Assembly (NCBI GenBank): GCA_963924555.1 | Contig: OZ004589.1 | Location: 744,001-808,000, forward strand | DNA length: 64,000 bases | Direction of reading: 5' to 3' | Source of the DNA: Crambe crambe | Taxonomy: Eukaryota > Porifera > Demospongiae > Poecilosclerida > Crambeidae | In this document: one piece after another, positions 22,112-35,039 of the stretch | Position numbering within the stretch: position 1 is the first letter of the stretch | Layout of the letters: every line of letters begins with the position of its first letter | The notes under the pieces: generated by a model | Database searches by the model: none | Told to the model about the DNA's origin: nothing | What the model saw: only the letters and a program-made list of their open reading frames with translations | Position numbers and translations under genes: made by a program

Positions 22112-24210
22112 TTAAGTGAAGAGGTCAGATGATTCTGATCTTCTAAGTCAACGTTCCTGTACATTGGTGTGTGTGAGGTGGTGGGGACACTTTCATTCCC
22201 TTCCACTCCATCAGTAGGGAAGGACAGAGACTGACAAGTCCCCTCGTCCTTCCTTCAAAAGGTCAGGGGGTGAGAACAAGGAGCTGGGGGCCCTCAATAA
22301 TCCTAGAACCCCCTCCCACTCTTTATAGCACTGGGAAAAACAAAGTGTTTCACACACAAACATAGAGTAGCTCTAACCATACCCTCTGGTGGTAGGCAAT
22401 GTGGTTGTCAGCAAATACTGACATGACCTTTCCAAGCTCCTTGTTCTTAGCTTCCTTCCACTTCTCAATGTCCACTCGAAGCTGCTCGTTGGCGATGGAG
22501 AGGTCATCCAGTGTTCTCTCTGCCTCCACACCCGCCTACAAGTAGAAACACAGACACACAAGAGGGGGAAAGGATAGGGTATCATTTTGGGATCTGCGAA
22601 AACCATCATGGGAAAGATTGTTTTACCTTTTGTAAATCGTCTGCTAATTTTGGCAGTTTCTGTAACTTCCTAGCATTGGCAGCCTGCATAGTATAGTCAC
22701 ATGACATGTCACATGACCTGATACTTATGCTCCTCACCTCATCATGGACCTTCTTCTTCTTCTCTCTTTCCTCCCCTGCCTTCTCCTTGTCCAGCTGCAA
22801 ACCATCTCTCCTTCGCACAGCAGACTGCAAGCACAAGGTCATGTGACCATTGGATTGGTAATTATCACACACGTACCACTCCAGAGGCACAGTAAAGCTG
22901 GTATTCTTTAGAAGCAGCAATCAGGGAAAGGGCATTCTTCTCATTCTGGAACCAAAAATAAATGACACCTCTATCGTATGATTTCTTGATGTTGTGTGAT
23001 AAATTTATCTCTTTGATACTATAACTAGTACAAGTCATAACTAATATATAGTATGAAAAAGGTATGCTTAATCAAAGGTACGTACTTTCAAAAAACATTT
23101 CTTAGATCTTTTAACCAGAGTCTTTGAGGCACTGTCACATGTGCCCACGCAAGATCCCATCCTCCGAATGCAGTGGACCAACTGGGGTTTGTTGAGGGAC
23201 CACTGAACAAGGGAGGCTGAGAATTCCTCCAGGTCGGAGCACAGTTCTTCACGCTCTGTGTGAATGTGAGATGCCACTCTTTCTACAGCACCCAATTTAT
23301 CCTCCAATTCTGCAAGAAGATACAGGGGGCATTCCCTGAGGATTTACTTACTGGTAATCAATTAATTTCGGTTTTCCCCAAAAATGAGGTAAAGGTGGCC
23401 CTCCCTTTCATGTGGTTAAAAGGAATGCATGGTGGAATCGGGTTTTAGTACTGTGGTCATATTCTAATTAAAGAATACCATTACTTGTGACGCTCGTCAG
23501 GAACTCTTCACTCTTCTGGTCAAAGTAGCGAGCCAGCTGTTTCAGGAATAACCTCCATTTGTGGACAATTTTTAGGATCAGAAAAAATAGTGTCTCTATT
23601 TCTAAGAATACATTATGAATCTACATTGAGGAGTTTCATGGTACACACTTTAACTCATGACTCCACCCCCCTCTCCTTACCAGCACAATGAGGGTAGATC
23701 TGTGTTTCTCCAACATCTCTCCAAGCCACTCAAAGTCACTGTACCTCCTCCACACTTCATAGTAGGACTTTCCAAACTGATTGGACGGCCAAGAAGACTG
23801 TGCAAACAAGAATAGCCAGCAGAAAGGAATCAACTCTGACCAAGACACAGAATCTTGATCATAAAAGGTGGAGTTACTGATCACTGGTCATTGCTTAAGA
23901 CCAGCTCTCTTACTTCTAACCCCCCCTCTGTCTCTCTCTCTCTCTGAGATCCGAGAATACTCCCCTCCTTTGGACGAACCTGAGTGCATATTTTGTAGCT
24001 GTAAGAGGACTTTGCGTCTGGTTTCATCCCATTCCTCTCCCTCTCAGTAATGGCCACCACCAAATCCCAGTCTTGCAACATTGACACCTTACCGAGTGCA
24101 TCCTCCACCGGCACCTCAGAAGACACACTACCACCATCTTGGGAGTGGCGAGGCAACTTTTTACGAGAAAGTGGCTTTGGTTTAGGCTTAACAACTTCAT
24201 CCACGTCGAC
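22112..24210 (-). pseudogene. Longer sorting nexin copy S4 with an internal deletion
   Basis: Unlike S1, S2 and S5 this copy reaches upstream into the PX exon (about 23682-23800, SSWPSNQFGKSYYEVWRRYSDFEW) and the acidic linker exon (about 23975-24210, DEVVKPKPKPLSRKK). The exon joining PX to BAR keeps only about 60 bp (23486-23549); the block that encodes FKMFITAGPEQF to AKYFEG in the intact gene is missing, and 1-bp and 2-bp changes damage the last and linker exons. It is therefore a pseudogene. It shows that larger pieces of the nexin locus moved with the module. Confidence 0.8.
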
Positions 24211-24424
24211 GTGTCATAGTCATACTCAGTTAGTTCTGGTTGGTTCTTCTGTTGAGTCAGTCTTTTCCTCTTGTCACTGGGGTAGCTATTCTGAGGTGGC
24301 CTGGGTGATATGGTTGCTTACAAGTGTAGGAGTTCTTGTGTGATCTGGCGCCAGACTAGCTCTAGCTCTCTGATCGCACTGCTGCACTGGTGATCCTTAC
24401 CAGACGTCGTGGCACGCCCTTTTG

Positions 24425-27171
24425 ATGGCATTCTTGAGAAGACGTGGTGTGGCTGATGCCTTCAGAAATAACCGCCATCTACAGCAGTTTATGCTGACTG
24501 ATGTCTCTCCAACTGGCAAGGTTCTGGGAACAGGCTCTTTTGGTTCAGTGGAAGAGGTCAGTGCTCCATTGCATGTCTACAGGGGGGAATTCCCTGCCAT
24601 AGACTGGTAATCAACTGCTGTTCTTCCACAGGTGAAGTACCAGCATCTAGTGTGTGCTGGTAAGAAGCTCCATGAAGCTCTCATAGAAGCTGGCAATGAA
24701 GGAGTGGCCGATGTCGTCAGAAAGTACGAGCAGGAGTGCCAGTTGATGTCCAGCCTCCGTCACCCCAACATCACCCAGTTCCTTGGTCTGTGCTTCCTCC
24801 CAGGGACTCAGCTGCCTCTATTGGTGATGGAACGACTGGAAACAAGTCTTGACGACCTGCTGGAACACATGCCTGGCCTACCTCTCTCCCTAAAACGCTC
24901 TGTCTTGGAGGATGTGGCCAGTGGACTGGTCTACCTCCACAAGAGGACACCTCCAGTCATTCACAGGGACTTGACTTCCAGAAATGTCCTCCTCACCTCC
25001 TCTCTGGTGGCCAAGATCACGGACATGGGAAACTCCCGCATTGTCAACACAAGGCCTGGTCAGATGGCTAGGACGCTCACACAGCTGCCAGGGACACTGG
25101 TGTACATGCCTCCAGAGGCCATGAGTGCCACTCACCACTATGGACCATCCCTGGACATCTTCTCCTTTGGCCACCTTGCCCTCTACACTGTAACACAGGT
25201 TAGTGGCCACACTCAATATTAACATGCATTCATCATTCTTTTCATTAGATATTTCCTGAAAACCTTCTTGAGAGTACTTTCCTTAATCCTGACAATCCTC
25301 AAGATATCCGAGCCAGAACTGAACTAGAACGTCGAGGAGAATACATCAAGCTTTTAGAAAATAAATTTGATTTCGAACACCCTGTCCTAGTTCAGTTGAT
25401 CAAGCACTGTCTGCACAATGCTCCAGCTGAAAGACCAGCCACTGAAGAATTGCTGGAGAGACTCCAGAGGATGAGGGTGGATGTGGAAGGAAGATATGGT
25501 GGAAATCTGGTCAAACTGGACATTAACAAGGTGTTACTTTCAAAAGATATGGAAGTGAAGGACAGAAGGATAAGAGAACTGACTCTATATCAGGTGTGTG
25601 CAGGAAGACTAAAACAGCTCCTTTTTCAAATTAATTTTTTTTTGTATATCTTCAGGAAGAAACCGGAAGAGATCTCGAAGTAAGTAGCTAGCTACCTGTT
25701 TTATAGTATAGATAACTACTTGTATATTTCATACATGAAGTTGAAGGAGAGAGATATTCAGCAGTTGCGGGCAGAAATCATCACAAAGGATGATCTGATT
25801 CAACAGCTACAAACTGAAGTAGGAGATCGTGATAGGCAACTCAGACTGATGCAGAGGGAGACAGAACAACAACTGCAACAACTGCTGAGGGAGACAAGGG
25901 CCAAGGATGAACAACTTCAACTACTGCACAGAGAGATAAAGGCTAAAGATGAACAGTTACAGAGGGAGAAAGAGGTATAGAGTAAATCATAGCAATCATG
26001 AGCAACTGAAGTAATGAATTCCTCCAGGTGATCCCTGTACTCCTATTATTGGACACTTTGTAATAATTTATGGCCCGCTACTTATAATTATTTAAAAGGA
26101 ATCAGAACGTAGGTTCCAGCAAAGTAAAGCTGAGACAGAAGCACCAAGGACCAGCCAAGGACTGCAGCTGGAGGGAGCAAAGAAGGTAATGGTGGTCACA
26201 TTCAATGTCTGGCTTTTGTCATTCACACTTGCTTCCATTAGGAACCCCTTACATTGAAGTTACCACTTCAGCTGAGATGGAGGCGTGGTCCAGACATGCC
26301 TTTAAGGAAGGGCGGATACATACAGTCAGTGATGGTCCAGCAAAAGGTGTACATTGGGGGTGAAAACAACAGCTTTAACAGCCACGAGAATGATCATAAA
26401 GTCATGGAATATGACATTCTCTCAGGGAAATGGTCCACGTTACCTCCATATAGAGCATGTGATTTTGGGATGGTAAAGATCAACAACCAACTTGTCTTAG
26501 TGGGTGGACTTGAACAAGACAGTAGAATAAAATTACTGGGTGCATGGAGAGCTGAAAGCAAGGAATGGACACACCCCTATCCTGAAATGCCCACAGCACG
26601 TTCACAATGCTCTGCAGTTATGTATAACAAATGGCTGGTGGTAGCTGGAGGCTGGTCTGAACAAGGATTACATCTCTCATCAGTTGAGATCATGGACACT
26701 ATCAATAAGCAATGGTACACTGGACCTCCAACTCCAACAGCATGGACTAGCATGAAGACAGCTACAGTAGGTGACACGTGTTACTTCATGGGTGGGTCTA
26801 CAAGTGGTTCTACTAATAAAGTGTACAGTGTGTCCCTCTCAACTCTCACATCTCAACTGCTCAATCCAAAAAGTGCTACGAAGAGGAAAGGTCAGATATG
26901 GAAGGAGGTATCTGGACTGCAGGTTTTTGAGTCCACTCCACTCTCCATCAATGGCTCTCTACTTGCATTGGGTGGATGGAAGGATGATGAAGCAGTGACT
27001 GAAATTCACATCTATCAACCTGAGACTGGAGAGTGGGTGAAAGTTGGAGACTTGCCACCTCAGCATTATCAGTGCACCAGTGTGATGATCTCAGATAGAG
27101 AAATATTAGTGGCTGGAGGTTGGAAAAATGCATATGGACAAAAGCGAACTGATATAGCAGTATTAGAATAA
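24425..27171 (+). CDS. Kinase-coiled coil-Kelch protein, copy K6 (complete)
   Basis: Exons are 24425-24556, 24632-25198, 25249-25593, 25656-25679, 25741-25974, 26099-26185 and 26242-27171; 772 residues. It has the P-loop, HRDLTSRNVLL and DMG as in the other copies, but belongs to a second subtype: PPEAMSATHHYGPSL instead of PPEALDETHRYGPSL, IFPENLLESTFLNPDN at the start of exon 3, a GT TAGTGGCC donor for intron 2, and a shorter exon 6 (29 codons). The coil exon is 78 codons. Kelch loops are its own (GGENNSFNSHEND, GGSTSGSTN). Upstream there is no intact RBM48-like gene, but a nexin/RBM48 junk junction, so the promoter differs from K2, K3 and K7. Confidence 0.9.
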
Positions 27172-27252
27172 CTAGCTACCCTTTTGTATGGACTTTCATA
27201 TTTTTATAACTAAAAATTCACACTATAAAAATGCACACAAACTTTATATTCA

Positions 27253-28661
27253 CTAAGTGAAGAGGTCAGGTGATTCTGATCTTTCTAAGTCAACGTTCTT
27301 GTACATTGGTGTGTGTGGGGTGGTGGGGGCACCTTCATTCCCTTCCACTCCATCAGTAGGGGAGGACAGAGACTGACAAGTCCCCTCGTCCTTCAAAAAG
27401 TCAGGGAGCGAGAACAAGGAGCTGGGGGCCCTCAATAATCCCAGAACCCCCCACTCTTTATAGCACTGGGAAAAACAGTGTTTCACACACAAACTTGGAG
27501 CAGCTCAACTAAACATACCTTCTGGTGGTAGGCAATGTGGTTGTCAGCAAATACTGACATGACCTTTCCAAGCTCCTTGTTCTTGGCTTCCTTCCACTTC
27601 TCAATGTCCACTCGAAGCTGCTTGTTGGCGATGGAGAGGTCATCCAGTGTTCTCTCTGTCTCCACACCCGCCTACAAGTAGACATACAAAGGATAGGGTA
27701 TCATTTAGGGATCTGTGAAATGGGAAAGATTGTTTTACCTTTTGTAAATCATCTGCTAATTTTGGCAGTTTCTGTAACTTCCTAGCATTGGCAGCCTGCA
27801 TAGTATAGTCACATGACCTGATATTTATGAATGAATGTTCCTCACCTCATCATGAACTTTCTTCTTCTTCTCTCTTTCCTCCCCTGCCTTCTCCTTGTCC
27901 AGCTGCAAACCATCTCTCCTTCGCACAGCAGACTGCAAGCACAAGGTCATGTGACCATTGGATTGGTAATTATCACACACGTACCACTCCAGAGGCACAG
28001 TACAGCTGGTACTCTTTAGAAGCAGCAATCAGGGAGAGGGCATTTTTCTCATTCTGGAACCAATCAAATATCATAAAATTACTTTATCGTACAATTTCTT
28101 GTAAGAAATATATATCTTTGATACTAATATAATATAGTATGAAAAAGGTATGCTTAATCAAAGGTATGTACTTTCAATAGAAACATTTCTTAGATCTTTC
28201 TACTAACCAGAATCTTTGAGGCACTGTCACATGTGTCCACGCAAGATCCCATCCTCTGAATGTAGTGGACCAACTGGGGTTCGTTGAGGGACCACTGGAC
28301 AAGGGAGGCTGAGAATTCCTCCAGGTCGGAGCACAGTTCTTCACGCTCTGTGTGAATGTGAGATGCCACTCTTTCTACAGCACCCAATTTATCCTCCAAT
28401 TCTGCAAGCAGATACAGGGGGCATTCCCTGAGGATTTACTTACTGGTAATCAATGAACCTCTCAGGGTTTCCCCCAAAATGAGGTAAAGGTGGCCCTCCC
28501 TTTCATGTGGTTAAAAGGAATGCATGGTGCAATCAGGTTTTAAGTACTGTGGTCATGTTCTAATTAAAGAGCACCACTATTTCAAACTCGAATATGATGC
28601 CCTAAAAATCACCTTCGAAATACTTTGCCTCCTTAACAAACTCTGGGTCAGGGTTCTTCAG
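27253..28661 (-). pseudogene. 5'-truncated sorting nexin copy S5
   Basis: Same truncation point as S1 and S2. The stop codon is TAG, through a change at the end of the last exon, and the NEKNALS exon has an altered acceptor region. The BAR exons otherwise remain open. It is tail-to-tail with K6, about 80 bp from stop to stop. Confidence 0.78.
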
Positions 28662-28846
28662 AACTTGTGAAGGAAGGAGAAGTTACCACAGAGTTGGTGG
28701 TCCAGGAGCAGATACTGTTTCACGTGATTCTTGTGTCTCCTGAGCATGAGATCCATGACTAATGCTAGAAGAAGCACCTACCATTAAAATAACACAATCA
28801 CCAACAGCTAAACAGATTTCATAGATCATTACTTTAGAATCTAATA

Positions 28847-28997
28847 CAGTAGAACCTCCAAATAATAGACACATTTGGGACACAGCCTTTTGTCCTTTGT
28901 AGAGAGATTGGAGGTTATTGTGTATAGAGTGTATAAAGGTACTCCTTTGCTGAGAGGTTTGTCCTCTTTCGGAGAGTCCTTATCAGAGGTTCCACTG
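28847..28997. mobile_element. 151-bp pogo/Tc1-like MITE, copy 3
   Basis: Third copy of the TA-flanked element, 2 bp longer than the others through an ACATTTGGG variant near its left arm. It lies at the same position next to the RBM48-like stop. Confidence 0.75.
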
Positions 28998-29039
28998 TAT
29001 TGAAAGACACTGCATAGCTATGACACTACCTCTTGTCTT

Positions 29040-30096
29040 CTATTCAATAACCTTTCTTCTGTTCAGCAGCTTCTCTCTAGTGTCCTGCACACTCTCATAC
29101 TCTGGTGCATAGCAAACGTGCAGGTTCTTGCCAAAGAAAGAACGGTTGTCCAACTTCTTCTTAGCTATCCTGGCTGCATCAATGTCTGCAAACTTGATCC
29201 AGTAAACGTCAGTGTACTCTTCAGAAGGGTACTCATCTAACAGTCGATACCTGCAGCAGCAGTGAGATCAATGTCTCTGCATGCAGAATGGTAAATTTCG
29301 AGAACACTCCTACCAACCACATAGGCCTAGTAGAGATTTTAAGACATTCTTGATGCTTACTCTTCATACAATGCAAACTGCTGTAGGAGTTCTTGTGTGA
29401 CTCCCAGAGCATGGACGTTCTGCACGAGCAGATACTTACTCTCCTTGTTGATGGTATAAACCTGTAATAATAAGTGAGGTAAATCAGGGTAATTCTGAAT
29501 ACTTTTTAGGAAAATGGTTCTTATTTCTGACTGGAACTAGCAGTGAAAGCTTCATAGATTAAATTATTGTGGATAATTTATTATAGAGCCAAGAATAAAG
29601 GCACTCAAAAATTGGTGGGTTGGGGTAATTCCAAATGATTGTTGTGGCCACACAAAACATAAAGCTGCTTAGCCTTACAACCTTGCTTTTCAAAACTTCA
29701 TCTCTAGTGCCACCTTCAGAGGGCTAGATCAATTGCTCATCGTCTGATTCTGCTGATAATCTCCAGTAAGTTTTAGGAAGTTCAGGGGGTATTATTCAGA
29801 GCTAGCTAGCCTCAGTGCACAAGAAGCTTGATCTTCAAGAGTTGTTGCAAAGATAAACTACTCCTCTTGCTCCATCAAGTTTGAGCTTGAAACGCCTCTT
29901 CCTTTTGAAGTAACCTCAGGTATTCAGAATTACCCTGACTTACCTTAGAAGCATTCAATACTGAGTCTGAGGTGGATTATACTGCATTGAAAGGACATTT
30001 CTAGTTAACTACCTTGACAGCTCTCTCCCACCTTGCTTCGCGATAGGCTGGTCTGTTCACTGCTACTTTTGCCTTCTTGTGATGCTCCAACGCCAT
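29040..30096 (-). CDS. RBM48-like RRM protein, copy 3
   Basis: Exons are 30013-30096, 29361-29461 and 29040-29250; 131 residues. Exon 1 is the fullest form, MALEHHKKAKVAVNRPAYRE followed by ARWERAVK. Exon 2 lacks 9 bp, removing GDI from ALYGDIEE, within the first half of the RRM, in frame. Intron 1 carries a 469-bp inverted-repeat element. The stop lies after RRKVIE as in copy 1. It is divergent from K7 with 97 bp between ATGs. RBM48 with ARMC7 supports U12-intron splicing in animals and plants; whether this shortened form can do so is unknown. Confidence 0.74.
29477..29945. mobile_element. About 470-bp inverted-repeat element in RBM48-like copy 3 intron 1
   Basis: AGGTAAATCAGGGTAATTCT at the left and its near-complement at the right (AGAATTACCCTGACTTACCT) frame sequence absent from copies 1 and 2. 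At least 19 bases, TCAGGGTAATTCTGAATAC, are perfectly inverted. The target duplication is not clear, so the edges are approximate. There is no ORF. Confidence 0.7.
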
Positions 30097-30193
30097 TTAA
30101 AAGGTCAAAGGTCCAAGTCTGAAGTGCAATCCACGATCCTATAGGCGATACCAGCCCCACCCTATGTGACACGCCCCTTGCTATGTTTTGAGC
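30097..30193. promoter_or_regulatory. Presumed shared promoter between RBM48-like copy 3 and K7
   Basis: A 97-bp version of the divergent spacer. The part upstream of the RBM48-like ATG differs (GTCCAAGTCTGAAGTGC), while the kinase side keeps the ACACGCCCCTTGCTATG block. Confidence 0.45.
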
Positions 30194-33037
30194 ATGGCAT
30201 TCTTGAGAAGACGTGGTGTGGCTGAAGCCTTCAGAAACAACCGCCACCTACAGCAGTTTATGCTGACTGCTGTGACTCCAACTGGCAAGGTTCTGGGAAC
30301 AGGCTCTTTTGGTTCAGTGGAAGAGGTCAGTGTTCCATCCCTGTCATAGACTGGTAATCAACTGCTGTTCTTCCACACACAGGTGAAGTACCAGCATCTA
30401 GTGTGTGCTGGTAAGAAGCTCCATGAAGCTCTCATAGAAGCTGGCAATGAAGGACTGGCTGATGTCGTCAGAAAGTACGAGCAGGAGTGCCAGTTGATGT
30501 CCAGCCTCCGTCACCCCAACATCACCCAGTTCCTTGGCCTGTGCTTCCTCCCAGGGACTCAGTTGCCTCTACTGGTGATGGAACGACTGGAGACAAGTCT
30601 GGACGACCTGCTGGAACACATGCCTGGCCTCCCTCTCTCCCTAAAGCGCTCTGTCTTGGAGGATGTGGCCAGTGGACTGGTCTACCTCCACAAGAGGACA
30701 CCTCCAGTCATCCACAGGGACTTAACTTCCAAGAATGTCCTTCTCACCTCCTCTCTGGTGGCCAAGATTACTGACATGGGAAACTCCCGAATTGTTAGCA
30801 TGAGACCTGGTCAGATGGCTAGGACACTCTCACAATTGCCAGGGACGCTAGTGTACATGCCTCCAGAAGCTCTGGATGAAACTCACCGCTATGGACCATC
30901 CCTGGACATCTTCTCCTTAGGCCACCTTGCCCTCTACACTATAACACAGGTCTGTAGCTACCAACATCTTCTAATGCGAAGTTTAAATTTTATCCACTTC
31001 CATAGAAATTCCCAGGCAGCCTTCTCTCCAGCACCTACTACAATCCTGACAATCCTCGAGAAATCCGAGCAAGAACTGAAGTAGAACGTCGTGGGGAGTA
31101 CATTGCTATACTGGAGACACAGATAGGCTGGCTCCATCCTGATCTAGTTGACCTCATCAAACAATGTCTGCATAATGTCCCAGAAGAAAGACCAGTCATT
31201 GAAGAGGTGCTGGAGAGACTCCATAGGATGAGGGTGGAGGTAGAAGGAGGGTATGGTAGCAGTATGGTCAAACTGGATATTCACAAAGTACTTCTCTTGA
31301 AGGAAATGAAGATGAAGGAAAGAAGAATAGAGGAAGTAACTCAACATCAGGTGTGTACAAGAGGACTAACTAAACTTCTTAAGAATAATTATCTGTTTGT
31401 GTCTATAGGAAGAACTTGGAAGAGATGTCGAAGTAAGTAATTAGATGCCTGTTTTATAGCAGTGAATGAGTAACATTAATTTTTGTACATAAAAGTTGAA
31501 GGAGAGAGATATTCAGCAGTTGCAGGCAGAAATTGTCACTAAGGATGATCAGATTCAAGAGCTACAAACTGAAGCAGGAGATCGTGATAGGCAACTCAGA
31601 CAGATGCAGAGGGAGACAGAGGCTAAGGACGAACAGCTCCATCAACTGCATAGGGAGACAGGGGTTAAGGATGAACAGCTCCATCAGCTGCAGAGGGAGA
31701 CAGAGGCTAAGGATGAACGACTTCAACAACTGCAGAGAGAGATAAGGGCTAAAGATGAACAACTACAGAGAGAGATAGGGGCTAGAGATGAACAACTTCA
31801 ACAGTTACAGAGGGAGAAAGAGGTAGAGTACATGTAATCACTAACAAGTAGAATGCACCCCCTCCTATAATCCTGTTATCGGTCTCATATACATGTGTAC
31901 ATTTTTTTTAGGAATCAGAACATAGGTTCCAGGATGTGTTGCAGAGTAAAGAAGCTGAGATCAGCAGACTGACAGAAGCACTGAGAACCAACCAAGGACT
32001 GCAGTTGGAGGGAGCAAAGAAGGTAGCCAAGAGTGTTATAGTGGTCACATTCAATGTCTGGCTTTTATCATTCACACTAGGAACCCCCTACATTGAAGTT
32101 ACCACTCCAGCTAAGATGGAGGTGTGGTCCAGACATGCCATTAGGAATGGGAGGACATGTACAGTCAGTGATGGTCCAGCAAAAGGTGTACATTGGGGGA
32201 GGACACACCGCTGTGTTTGTCCACAAGAATAATTGCATAGTTATGGAATATGACACTCTCTCAGGGAAATGGTCCACGTTACCTCCATATAGAGCATGTC
32301 ATTTTGGGATGGCAAAGATCAACAACCAACTTGTCTTAGTGGGTGGACATGAACAAGACAGTAGAATAAAATTACTGGGTGCATGGAGAGCTGAAAGCAA
32401 GGAATGGACACACCCCTATCCTGAAATGCCCACAGCACGTTCATGCTGCTCTACAGTTACATATAACAAATGGTTGGTGGTGGCTGGAGGCTGGTCTGAA
32501 CAAGGAAATCTTCTTTCATCAGTTGAGATCATGGACACTATCAATAAACAATGGTACACTGGACCTCCAACTCCAACAGCATGGACTAGCATGAAGACAG
32601 CTACAGTAGGTGACACGTGTTACTTCATGGGTGGGTATACAAGCGAAAAGGGGGAATGTTTTGGTATTATTACTAATAAAGTGTACAGTGTGTCCCTCTC
32701 AGCTCTAACATCTCAACTGCTCAATCCAAAGAGTGCTACAAAGGGGAAAGGTCAGATCTGGAAGGAGGTGTCTGAACTGCAGGTTTTCCTGTCCACTCCA
32801 CTCTCCATCAATGGCTCTCTACTTGCATTGGGTGGATGGAAGGATCATGAAGTAATAACTGCAATTCACCTCCACCAACCTGAGACTAGGGAGTGGGTGA
32901 AAGTTGGAGACTTGCCACCTCAGCATTATCAGTGCACCAGTGTGATGATCTCAGACAGAGAGATATTAGTGGCTGGAGGTTGCCAAAATGTAACAGAAAC
33001 AGGACTTAAGAGAACTGACATTGCAGTAATAGAGTAA
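30194..33037 (+). CDS. Kinase-coiled coil-Kelch protein, copy K7 (complete)
   Basis: Exons are 30194-30325, 30383-30949, 31006-31350, 31409-31432, 31496-31822, 31912-32022 and 32081-33037; 820 residues. The kinase domain is complete, with P-loop, HRDLTSKNVLL and DMG. It shares the rare FSLGHL variant (others FSFGHL) and the exon 3 segment EYIAILETQIGWLHP with K1. The coil exon has 109 codons. The Kelch loops are GGHTAVFVHKNN and GGYTSEKGECFGIITN. From about blade 4 to the stop, and on into the neighbouring nexin, it is almost identical to K9, a mosaic that points to recent conversion or duplication. Confidence 0.91.
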
Positions 33038-33124
33038 TTATCTTTTTGTATGGTTTTTTAAAAATATTTTGTTAGCTGAAAATAATTCACACAATAAAAA
33101 TGGACACAAATTATATTCTTTTAT

Positions 33125-33411
33125 TTAAGTGAAGAGGTCAGGTGATTCTGATCTTTCTAAGTCAACGTTCTTGTACATTGGTGTGTGTGAGGTGGTGGGG
33201 GCACCTTCATTCCCTTCCACTCCATCAGTAGGGGAGGACAGAGACTGACAAGTCCCCTCGTCCTTCAAAAAGTCAGGGGGCGAGAACAAGGAGCTGGGGG
33301 CCCTCAATAATCCCAGAACCCCCTCCCACTCATCACAGCACTGGGAAAAACAAAGTGTTTCACACACAAACTTGGAGCAGCTGAACTAAACATACCTTCT
33401 GGTGGTAGGCA
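33125..33411 (-). pseudogene. Sorting nexin last-exon fragment S6, cut by a rearrangement
   Basis: Only the last exon (CDEWEGVLGLL to ESPDLFT) and the first bases of the next intron/exon remain. At about 33411 the sequence GGTAGGCAA jumps through a filler of about 10 bases into Kelch-gene exon 6. It carries the same CCDEWEG variant as the intact gene at 41122, while the older copies read CYKEWEG. Confidence 0.8.
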
Positions 33412-33421
33412 ACTCAGTAAA

Positions 33422-34464
33422 GTTGCGGAGTAAAGTAGCTGAGATCAGTAGACTGACAGAAGCACTGAGAACCAACCAAGGACTGCAGTTGGAGGGAGCA
33501 AAGAAGGTAGCCAAGAGTGTTATAGTGGTCACATTCAATGTCTGGCTTTTATCATTCACACTAGGAACCCCAGCTAAGATGGAGGCGTGGTCCAGACATG
33601 CCATTAAGAATGGGAGGACATGTACAGTCAGTGATGGTCCAGCAAAAGGTGTACACTGGGGGAGGAGTGTCCAGCCAGGAGGATGATAGCAACATAGTCA
33701 TGGAATATGACACTCTCTCAGGGAAATGGGCCACATTACCTCCATATAGAACATGCTATTTTGGGATGGCAAAGATCAACAACCAACTTGTCTTAGTGGG
33801 TGGACTTGAACATGATAATAAAGTAAAATTTCTGGGTGCATGGAGACCTGAAAGCCAGGAATGGACACACCCCTATCCTGACATGCCCACAGCAAGTATA
33901 CAATGCTCTGCAGTTTCTTATGAGAGATGGCTAGTGGTGACTGGAGGTTGGTACAAGAAATCAGTTGAGATCATGGACACTATCGATAAACAATGGTACA
34001 GTGCACCTTCAACTCCAATATCATGGATTATGATGAAGACAGCTACAGTAGGTGATACATGTTACTTCATGGGTGGGTTTACAGCGGAAGGATTTGCAGC
34101 TTTTGATACTGATATGGTATACAGTGTGTCCCTCTCAACTCTCACATCTCAACTGCTCAATCCAAGTAGTGCTCAAGGGGAAAGATCAATCTGGAAGGAG
34201 GTGTCTGGACTGCAGTTAACCCTTTCTACTCCACTCTCCATCAATGGCTCTCTACTTGCATTGGGTGGACAGAAGGATTGTGAACCAGTGACTGCAATTC
34301 ACCTCTACCAACCTGAGACTGGGGAGTGGTTAAAAGTTGGAAATGTGCCACCTCAGCACGATGAATGCACCAGTGTGATGATCTCAGATAGAGAGATATT
34401 AGTTGCTGGAGGTCGGTATAGAGAAATAAAAAACAAGAGAACTGATATAGCAGTAATAGTATAA
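33422..34464 (+). pseudogene. Orphan Kelch domain K8, duplicated from K3
   Basis: It starts inside coiled-coil exon 6 (33422-33506) and continues with an intact Kelch exon (33565-34464). The protein is nearly identical to K3, with GKWATLP for GEWATLP and VYTGGG for VYIGGG. It has no kinase, no first exons and no promoter; upstream is a broken nexin exon. The Kelch frame has no stops, which is best explained by how recent the copy is. A Kelch-only transcript would need a new start. Confidence 0.82.
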
Positions 34465-35039
34465 CTTTTTTCTCAATTATAATAAAATTGCACATGTACA
34501 CTAGCTGATTACTATTAAGTGAAGATTCTGATCTTTCTAAGTTGACGTTCCTGTACATTGGTGTGTGAGGGAGTGGCACTGGAGGGCACCGAGAGTGTGC
34601 TATAGATGAATTCATAGTGGCCATTGCTAATAAATACCAGCTTGCTAAAAGACATTGTTAGCTATCTGATTTTTGAACTGGTGTGGCAAAGGAAATAGCT
34701 AGTGGAAATTGGTAATACTGAATGACACAATGGACTGAGCCAACATCTTCTCCTTTAACCAATTCCTCCTCTGCACCCTGTAGTCCTGTCAGAGCCTCCG
34801 ACTAGCTATACTGATTCATCAGTATTTTTACTGAAATTTGACCAAAAATACTGAAATTTAGATAAACTTACTATACACATTTTATATTACCATTTAATAA
34901 ATGGCTGAATACATGATAAAATACTGAAAATAGGAGCACTAAGTATAAAAGTTCATAGGTTGGAGGCACTGCTCATTGACTATAGCTAATACTATTCCAA
35001 CATAATACAAAATTAGCTAAGATGAAATTCTTAGATAAA

